Assembly: GCA_030272155.1 (NCBI GenBank)
Contig: CP126194.1
Span: forward strand, 5,261,501-5,325,500
Reading direction: 5' to 3'
Origin: Tetradesmus obliquus
Taxonomy: Eukaryota; Chlorophyta; Chlorophyceae; Sphaeropleales; Scenedesmaceae
DNA length: 64,000 nucleotides
The notes beneath the pieces were generated by a model. It was not told where the DNA came from and did no database searches. It worked only from the letters and a program-made list of their open reading frames with translations. The translations under genes were made by a program, and so were the position numbers. Each line of letters starts with the position of its first letter. The stretch's first letter is position 1. Below, piece after piece: positions 56,196-64,000 of the stretch.

Positions 56196-56716
56196 CAACA
56201 GGCAGGTGACTAGGGTTCTAGGGTGCGACACATCGATTGGCCATGCAGCTGCATTTGGGGCACATTGTGTATGCTTGCTGGATGGTTTAGTGGTATGCAC
56301 AAAGGCAAGCACAGCGCAGGCGGTGCCAAGGGGCCCTCTGTCCCGGCATCAAGTGTGTGCAGCATTCCACCTTGGGCTGTGTGGTGCCATAATTTGCGCC
56401 GAGCAGCATGTGTCACATGCTCGCTGCATAGATGGCGCACTTGTAAGGGAGGATTGACTGAAGCAAAGTTGAGCGTGCTTCATAGGGTTGGGAGCAGGCG
56501 GGCATGCGCGATGCCACGCGGGTCCACAGTGAGCTGAAGCATGAACCAACTGCAGCTGCCTGCTTGTGGACTCCTTGGCTTTCTGAGTCTGGCATGCATT
56601 GAAGCCAGTAGAGTCGGGCATTGCTGCGTCAGGCGCAAGTACTGGCAGCCTTGCCGTTTGGCCCAGCCTCTGCGCCGCAGTCGCCCAGCGCAAGTAATGT
56701 TAGCAACCTGTGTCCC
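56196..56716. other. Convergent 3' flanks of the transporter and ERA genes
   Basis: No coding sequence or clear repeat is seen. Another plus-strand TGTAA lies near 56440. Confidence 0.5.
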
Positions 56717-58359
56717 TCAGCTGTCGCCCACCGCCTTGACAGCTACTGTCAGCTTCACAGGCGCCTTGAGGATCCTAGTCAGCTCCGCCTCAGTGGGCCC
56801 AGCCACATAGCCCTGGATAATGCTGCCGCCCTTGCCCACCACAATGCTGCGCATGAGCCGATTCTTGACAAACACAGTCAATCGAATTGCCAGGCCATGC
56901 TGGCTGCCCAGTAGCGGCTTCACTGAGTCAGCTTGCACAGTGAGGGCATAAGGCAGCTCCTGGTTGAGCCGCCGGTACAGTTTCTCTCTCACCAGCTCCA
57001 CTGCCAGGTCAGCTGGGGAGGCCGTGTGGGCCTGGTCGGGCGGCAGCAGCCACAGCCCAGGGCGCGCCTGCATGGACGCAGCAGCAGCAGCAGTGTGGCA
57101 GTTGGAGTGGCAGTGGGAGCAGCAGCGCTTGATGGAGCACGTCGTGGGTGCCGCAGCAAGTGCGCACATTACTGCCAGTGAGGTGTGTGTGCAGTTGGTC
57201 CACGCAGCCATGAGCAGAGCACCATGCAATGCAGTGCAAAGGGTAGAAGATAGTCAATGTGGCATAAGCATATATGCAGGCGCCAGCCTCACCTTGCTGA
57301 TGTAGTACTGCTTCAGCGCATCCACGCCCTCCCCCAGCATAGCAGCGCCCTTGAACACTGTTTCAAACTGTGCGATGCCGCCCAGCTGCTGCTGCAGCTG
57401 CTGCAGCGCCACCTCCCTGATGTGGGGCTCCAGCTTGTCTTGCTTATTGAGGAACAATACTGCAGGCGGCTGCTGCCAGCCCTGCAGGAGGGAGTTGGGC
57501 GGCCCTGCTGCCAGCTGCTGAGCAAGCTTCAGTGCTGCAGGCTCGCGCAGCCGGAACTGTATGCGCGGCAGACAGGCATGGCCGGAGCAGGCAGGGTGGT
57601 GGGGTGAGCCGGCATGTATGCTCGAAGCAGCACAACATGCAGATACTAAACACAGCACTGCAGCCTTTGAGGGTTGGTTTGCTGGCTGTTGATGCGGCGC
57701 TTACATGTCCTACTGCACTAGCTAGCCGTCAAGGCACATCCAGCGTCTGCACATCCTGCATAACTGCATGCGGCCCAACTTGTGTTCTGTACAGCGGAGC
57801 CTCACCTGGCGCTCAGCATCCACAATGAACAGCAGCTGGTCAGCCATGGCAGCTGTGGCCCAGGCACTCCTCAGCCGCTCCAGTGGGCTGCCCTGCACGC
57901 TGTGTTCCACCAGGCCCGGTGTGTCATACAGCAGCACCTGAGCAGCGCCCGATGTGAAGCAGCCCAGCTGCGGTGTGATTGTGGTGTTGCGCTTGGATGA
58001 CACGCCGCTGATTTTGGTGCCCAGAAGGCGGTTGACCAGCGTTGACTTGCCTGCAGGGCCAGGCACAATGATGGTGATGGTGTACAGGCTGCTGCGCTGG
58101 AGCGTGGTAAGCTGGGAAGCCACTGGGGTAGGGCAGTGCTTTTAGAGTTTACCAGATGCTGCATGGCTTCAGTGAAAGCAAGCTCACCCGCGTTGGGAAG
58201 ACCTACGATAGCCACAGTCAGCAGCCGCTGCTCGGATTGGGAAACATCTGATTGCTGCTTTGTGTTAGCAGCAGTGCCAGCAGCAGCAGCAGCAGCAACA
58301 GAGCAGTACTGCACAGCTCCTAGGGCAGTGCTGCGTGAGCTGAAGAGTCGTCGCGACAT
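56717..58359 (-). CDS. ERA: ERA-type GTPase with KH domain, probably organellar (4 exons)
   Basis: Exons: 58359-58188, 58050-57806, 57556-57293, 57067-56717, giving 343 aa. The N-terminus (MSRRLFSSRSTALGAVQY) is Arg/Ser-rich and lacks acids, as in mitochondrial targeting peptides. GTPase motifs: G1 GLPNAGKST (residues 53-61), G2 NTTITPQ, G3 DTPG (100-103) and G4 NKQD (176-179); the family spacing is kept. The last exon carries the KH module with the GKGG signature (IVVGKGGSIIQGYV). ERA/ERAL1 binds the 3' end of small-subunit rRNA and is needed for small ribosomal subunit assembly in bacteria and organelles. Intron 1 splits the P-loop between A57 and K59 (phase 1). A plastid destination cannot be excluded from sequence. 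Confidence 0.93.
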
Positions 58360-60336
58360 TTGACCGGTCTGTTAGCCTGAAATAATGCAGAAGCAGCAAG
58401 CTGGTTGTCCTTTGCCGAAATCACCGAGAAGTACACCGGCTGTAGCCTTTCTACTCGGGACGTGAGCAGCAGCGGAAAACACGTTTGCAGCACTCTTTCT
58501 GCAATGAGCTGCCTGTTATCTAGCCCTGCCAAGCCGTAAGGGCGCCTTGAACCCGCGGCACGCGCGACCAAACCCTGTCACAAGTGCACAAGTGACAGGC
58601 TCATGTCATGACAGGCTTTCCATGGGCGGTGGCCCTCTCTCATTCAAGGCCAGGAGGAATGGGACAGCAGTAGGTTGCTTATTGTCGATTCCCAACAACG
58701 TCAGTCCAGAGATGCGCCGAATAATCCATCTTGGATGATGCTGGTTGCACCTGTGCTGCCAGCACAGCACAGGTGGTCCCGCCCATGGACCCCTGACGAC
58801 CCTGCCCTGTAACCTTCTCTGTGCCTACAGGTGAGAACTTCACATGATGCTATGGTGCCGGCAGCCGTGCCTACATGAACAGCCCCACTTGGAGTGCCAG
58901 GACACTTTGGCAGGGGTCTTCTGGCTCAGCATTGCTTGAAGGTGCGCACCTGTGCATGACCAGCGTACTTCCGTATCCTGGCTTTGTATAGAATTCTTCA
59001 TTTTACAGCTGGAGCTGCAACCACTTCAAGTAAGTTGCTGCTGCATCATGGATTGCCCCAGCTGTGCCATGGTCCACTGGCCTCAAACCAAGACAAACCG
59101 ATTGTTGCAATTCGTACTCACTCTGCTCCAAGCCGTGCAACATGACAGTACAGCAGGACTTGTACCAAACAGTCGGTTTCTGGCTGTCACGCCACTGGTG
59201 CTGGCAGCAGCATTGCATCTGCCACACAACTTGCACATGATGTGGTTGATGCTCAGTTGGCTGTTTTCAAAACTGTGCAAGGGAAAGTTGCCAGCTCACA
59301 GTCAAGACCAACTTGCAAGGAACATCAAAGTAAGCATGTCACCCAGCAGCAGCAGCTACACGCATGGCGGTTCACATAAGACGCCACCAACAACTACTGA
59401 GCCACTTGAAGATAAGTCCTGGGCCATCTGCTGCAATCCAAGACAATAAATATTTATGCAGAGCCTGCTACTTCCAGCCAATACACTACTGATGATAACC
59501 CCAGCTCAGCATGCAAAGTAAGCAGAAACACCCCATGACAGCACAGCCCAACCACGCACCGCATGGTACAGGTGTTGCGGTGTGCCCCTTGAACATTGTC
59601 TGGGTCAATGTCATCAAGTATTGCCACCGCTGTGCCAGCATCAGCCTTTGACACTCCCTGCTGCCGACCCTGGCGACAATATCAGCACCACCCAACAAAA
59701 GCGGCCAGTGCACAAGCGTGGCCTGCCCCTGCAGTCCACAACGACGTCACATAAACCTCAAACCCCCAAGCAAGTAATGCTACTGCTGAGCTCACCATTG
59801 CCAAGAAGTTCACAAGCATCTGCACTACCTGGTTCCACCATTTTAGCAGTACGCAGCTGACTCAACGCCGAGCAAACCCCACATGCCACCCGCAGTGAAT
59901 GCAGCCACTGCACCAATCCTATCATCAATGTCACCAGCCTCTCCAACAGCTGTCAAGTAAGCCTCTGCAGCACTTGTGCGGCACAGCAACTGTTGCAACA
60001 GCAGCACTGCACACAACTGCTGAAACAGTCGACAAAATCCCAGACTGGTACTATTGAACCCAGCGCCCCTGTGCGCAACCGCAGACCAGCAGGCACAGCA
60101 GCATAGCCTGCCGCCATTATCTACCTCGACAACTCAGCAACAAACGCCTGCTTTCTTCACAGCTGCTGGCAGCCTGCACACACCAACCAGCCAATGCGCC
60201 CAATGGCCCTAGCTGCCACCCAACACACTCACCAAATAAACCATCAAACCACGCCAACTGCACCCAACACAGGCACCAACTCCCCACCACTGCAGCCCTT
60301 TGCACCTGCCCAGCTCCCCAAACAGCTCCACTTACT
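58360..60336. other. Intergenic region between ERA and the myosin gene
   Basis: This is the promoter side of ERA and the 3' flank of the myosin gene. A perfect 11-bp hairpin with a 6-base loop lies at 58748-58775. Two coding-like patches on the minus strand (59856-59796 and about 59660-59590) do not join in phase. Otherwise nothing is recognised. Confidence 0.45.
58748..58775. repeat. Perfect 11-bp inverted repeat
   Basis: CACCTGTGCTG, six bases, then CAGCACAGGTG. It is isolated in the ERA upstream region; no function is assigned. Confidence 0.85.
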
Positions 60337-63300
60337 CTACTTGAGCAGCTTCCCAAACAGGCCCTTCTTGCCGCCACGCTTGCCAGCCTCCCCTGCCTGG
60401 CCACCATCCCAGTCCTCGGCCTCCAGCAGGTGCGGGCTGGTCAGGTCAGGCATGTGCTTCAGATCCACCGGCGCCCCCGTGCTGTCAGAATGACGCGCCA
60501 CCTTGACTCCAGCCGGCGCCAGCTGCTGCTGCTGCTGCTGATCTGGTTGGCTGTAGCCGGCTGCTGCTGGTGCCATGCCGGTGTGGCTGTGCATGCCTGC
60601 AAAGCTGGCCGTGGTGGCGCCGCGGCGCAGCGCGCCCTGCACCTCGCGCATGCGCTCCCTGAACTGCTTGTTCCAGGCCTCGTACTTCTGGCGCAGGCGG
60701 TCCAGCTCCAGCTGCACCTGCAGGGTGGGCAAAGGCGCAAGGAAGCAAGCCACAGCGCGTGCAAAGACGCAAGCAGCAGAACAGCAGAGAAGGATACGGT
60801 GAGCAACACATCCTGCGGCAGCACAGGTCTCAAGAACACAGCAGAGGGTCTGGTTGCCAGTGTAAAGGTGGCACGACATATCCCTACAAAGCTGTTACTG
60901 TCAGCGCCAAGCCCAACACATCCACCTCACATCCAGCAACCTTCCAGTTTGGCCGCGTGTCTTGCAAACCAACCCACTGCTATTCCACTTGTGTTCCATG
61001 CAGCAAGGCTGCTGCTGCTTGCACCGCCCCACCCACCTGCATGTCGGGCGCCAGCACCTCCCCGTCAACCACCTCGCGAATGAACGACGCGTCATCATCA
61101 AACAGCGGCGCCTTGCTGCTCCAGTCGCCCTCAAGGCCCCGCAGCGCCCTGCCAGTCTCGCCGCCGCCGCTGCCCTTGCCGCCACCCAACGGCGATGCTG
61201 GCAGCGTCAGACTCGGCATGGGCCCGCCGCCGCTGCTGTGGCTAGGCATCTTGGCCCTCAGGCTGTCAATGTACTCCTTCAGCAGCTTGACCTGCCCCAT
61301 CCATTCCACCGCCTGCTGCTCCAGCTGCTTTGCGTACTTGCTGCGCGCAGCTTTCTCGCTGTCCAGCTGGTGGCTCAGCGCAGCAACCTGCTGCTGCAGC
61401 ATTGCCTCAGTCAAGCTGCCGTGCTGCTCGCCACTGGCCGAAGCCCGCAGGCCGCCCAGCGCTGCTGCTGCTGCTGCCGCGCTGTGGCCGTTTGCGTCAG
61501 CTGCTGCTGCACCTGCTGAGCTGCGCATGCCTGGCGCGTAGTAGTAGCTGCCGCGCGAGGCTGCCAGTACGCTGCGCAGCTCATCAGAGTTTGCCAGGCC
61601 CTCATCCCTGGCAATGCTGGCCAGTTGAATGGCAGCATGCAGGTCCTCGGGGTCTAGGATGCCTTCCTCACGCACTGCGCCATACATTGCCACTGCCAGC
61701 CGCAGCTCACCAGCACTGGTGATGCCGTCTTCACGCAGCACGCCATAAAGCGCAGCAGCCGCCATGAAGTCGCGCTTGTCAGCAATGCCGTGCGACTGCG
61801 CCGCAGCATACATGCTGCACGCGCGGCGCGCATTGCGGGCATCGAACGCGTGGCCGTCGCGGCGCAGGTGGCGGTACGTGTTGAGTGCGGTTTGCAGCTC
61901 CTGGGCGTCAGACACACCCTGGGACAGCACCACAGCACCCAGGCGGCTGGCTTCATCGTCCTGCGGGCTGACACTGCTGCTCTGCTGCTGCTGCTGCACG
62001 GGCGCTGCAGATGCAGCTGCTGCTGCCGCTGCTGCGGCTGCTGCCAGTGCAGCAGCGAGCCCTGCTGCATCTGTGATGCCCTCATCTTCTGCTGCTGCCT
62101 GCAGCTTCAGTGCTGCCTTGACCTGTGCGGGTGAGGCATGGCCTGCGGCTGCCTCGACTGCCCGCTGCAGCTCCAGCGCTGCTGCAACCTCCTCGGGTGT
62201 AGATGACGCGGCTGCTGCTGCCAGCTTCAGCTGCCCCTGCAGCTGCCCCGGCTGGTAGATGCCTGCCTGCGCAGCAATGTCGCCCAGCTGCAGCGCATCA
62301 CGCAGCCGCTGCGGCTCCACCAGCCCACCCAGCTGCTGCTTGGCTGCCGCTGCCAGCGCTAGCCGCTGCTGCAGCTGCTGCCTGTCGTAACTGCCAACCT
62401 CCTGCTTCACCAGGGCAGCAGCAGCAAGCGCCTCACGCAGCCGCTGCTCACCGCTGGCATCCTCCCCAAACTCCTGCCGCACCAGCGATGCTGCTGCCAG
62501 CGCCTGCTGCACCTCAATGCCGTTGCAGTGCCCCAGCTCCGCCTGGCATGCTGCCGCTGCTGCCAGCGCCTCCCGCAGCTTCTGCTCGCTAGCATCTGCC
62601 CCCAGCTCCTGCTTGCACACCGCTGCAACCGCCAGCGCCTCCTGCAGCTGCTTTGGAGCCGCATTCGCTCCCAGCTGCTGCTGCGCGACAGCAGCAAGGC
62701 TCACAGCGCTTGCCAGCTGATCATTGCTGAGTGCAGATGCACCACCTGCGCCGCCTGTTGCGTTGCGCACAGCACCCAGCAACTTCAGCGCCTCAGCCAC
62801 CTCAGCAGGGTCTCTGCTGTCCAGCTCGCTACGCATGGCTGCATAACACGCCAGCGCTGCCTTCACCTCTGAGAGCTGCGTGATGCCGTACTGATCCTTG
62901 AGTGCAAGGAAGCCCTCCTCTGCCTCCCTGCGAGCTGCCTCTGCTGCTGCCTCAGCTGCCTCGCGCTTGCGGCGCGCCGCCAGCCGCGCAGCCACGCGCT
63001 TGTTGAGCTGGCGGCTGCGCTCCGCTGCCTGGAAGACGGTGACAGCGCGGTGCACCTGCAGGACGTGCGGCAGCAGATACAGCAGCACATAGCACAGCAA
63101 AGTCAGGTGTGCGGGCTGGTGGTAACAGTGCTCCTGCAGACAAATGCATCAGCTGCCACAGCAGGCACCAGCACAGGAGGCGCGGTCCTCATCAGTTGAG
63201 CACTGCTCTGCTAACGCATAGTATGCAACACAGCATGGCTTGCTGCTGCCTTTCAGCTTTGCTGCAAGCTGCTGCTGTAGGTGACCCGCCGCGCACCTTC

Positions 63301-64000
63301 TTGTATTCTGCGCGCTGCACGCCGCCCCTGTAGTGCCGCTGGATGCACACGGCCGCCTTGTGCTCCCGCAGGTCCTTCGCAAACTGCAGCCGCGCCACGC
63401 GGCCGCGCCACGCGCTCTGCAGCAGCAGCGCCGCCGCCCTGTGCTGCTGGAAGCGCTTGCGCGCGAAGAACATGCGCGTGTAGGCCTGCAGCTTGAGCAC
63501 TGAGGACTGCATCTTGGCCCAGGTGTCCTCCACATAGCCCAGCACGCCTGCAGGACACATGGTAAGAGCAAGCACAGTGCAGCAGAGTGCAGCAGAGTGC
63601 AGCAGTTGTTGGTCAAGTTGCACAGGCAGCAGCTGCTGCTCCTGCTCTGCTGCTACACGCAGGTACAGGTTTTGCTTGCAAGTCACTGCATCGACAAAGA
63701 GCACGCAGCCAGGTGCTCTAAAGCATGCTGGTGCCAGAAGTCCAAACTCTCTCTACATCAGGCAGGACAATGCACTCAGTCAAGCCACAGTGCTATCCCA
63801 CATGCATGTGCAAGACTGCATATGCAAGACTGCATGTGCAAGACTGCTAGCTTAAAGCTCACCTGGCTTGAAGAAGACCTTGGTGCGGCCCATCTCATAC
63901 TGCCCAGGTGGCACCTTGAACACCGCCAGCAGCTGCACCACGGCCGCACGCGTCTCGCCGTCATTGTGCAGCACCATACCCTGCTGCTCGCGCGGCAGCA
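60337..64000 (-). CDS. Myosin heavy chain, 3' part (cut at the window edge)
   Basis: Visible exons: 64000-63863 (partial), 63547-63297, 63055-61037, 60717-60337, about 929 residues. The first piece ends the motor domain at the converter (QYEMGRTKVFFKPG). The lever arm follows, with about four IQ motifs (VLKLQAYTRMFFARKRF, LLLQSAWRGRVARLQF, AVCIQRHYRGGVQRAEY, TVFQAAERSRQLNKR). After a short charged helix the tail is an Ala-rich array of roughly 31-33-residue repeats (LREALAAAALVKQEVG, MAAAALYGVLREDGI), then a predicted coiled coil (LDSEKAARSKYAKQLEQQAV, KLLKEYIDSLRAK) and an end with LDRLRQKYEAWNKQFRER and KKGLFGKLLK. No DIL domain, typical of class XI, is seen; about four IQs without DIL resembles class VIII, but the class cannot be fixed without the motor. 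Confidence 0.92.

Noticed and set aside
59003..59236. 77-codon minus-strand frame ending in AAATYLKWLQLQL
   Set aside because: No conserved motif, no splice or context support; probably chance.
59590..59990. Possible small gene on the minus strand (patches with MVEPGSADACELLGN and TAVAILDDIDPDNVQG)
   Set aside because: The two patches do not join in the same phase with the available splice sites, and neither matches a family I know.

Overview
The window is nuclear DNA from a green alga, probably a chlorophyte of the Chlorophyceae (a Sphaeropleales or Chlamydomonadales type; this placement is inference). The evidence is: genes of many short exons with GT-AG introns (donors often GTGAGC, GTGCGT or GTGCGC; acceptors TGCAG); pervasive CAG/CTG runs in exons and introns that read as poly-Gln, poly-Ala, poly-Ser or poly-Leu depending on frame; TGTAA-type poly(A) signals about 30-540 bases after several stop codons; and a eukaryotic gene set that includes a Chlamydomonas-type axonemal protein. 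No organellar, bacterial or viral block was recognised. I rebuilt every gene below by joining exons so that reading phase is kept at every junction. The resulting protein lengths match known families where one is recognised (for example RPL23 140 aa, RPB10 72 aa, CFAP73-like 321 aa).

Layout. 1-9 kb: VAC14 on the minus strand (12 exons), the scaffold of the PIKfyve/Fig4 lipid kinase-phosphatase complex. 9.6-10.9 kb: RPL23 (uL14), divergent from VAC14. 12.5-14.6 kb: FCF2, a pre-rRNA processing factor, minus strand. 16.4-18.3 kb: a single-exon protein with two SpoVS-like domains. 19.9-24.9 kb: a CCX/NCLX-type cation-calcium exchanger (10 exons). 26.4-27.5 kb: a small P-loop protein of unknown function, lying between repeats that share a 22-base identity. 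28.6-35.1 kb: a large beta-propeller-like protein. 35.4-36.7 kb: a small coiled-coil protein. 37.8-39.7 kb: a CFAP73/MIA2-like axonemal coiled-coil protein, divergent from RPB10 (40.0-40.7 kb). 43.3-50.0 kb: a protein with nine fibronectin type III domains and a C-terminal membrane segment (FNDC3-like), divergent from a 14-exon AAAP amino-acid transporter (50.5-56.2 kb). 56.7-58.4 kb: an organellar ERA-type GTPase. 60.3-64 kb: the 3' part of a myosin heavy chain, cut by the window edge.

These genes do not form a pathway or operon. They are ordinary housekeeping and cell-biology genes arranged mostly in divergent or convergent pairs. The least ordinary observations are: (1) partial, splice-site-containing copies of exon ends inside introns of VAC14, FCF2 and the exchanger, some in frame; (2) the P-loop gene sitting between a 20-base minisatellite and a 157-base foldback palindrome that share a 22-base identity; (3) the tandem SpoVS-like protein with a poly-Gln insertion; (4) a myosin whose visible tail is an Ala-rich helical repeat array with no recognisable DIL domain; (5) an algal protein with the FNDC3 architecture. 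All assignments come from reading motifs; no database search was run.
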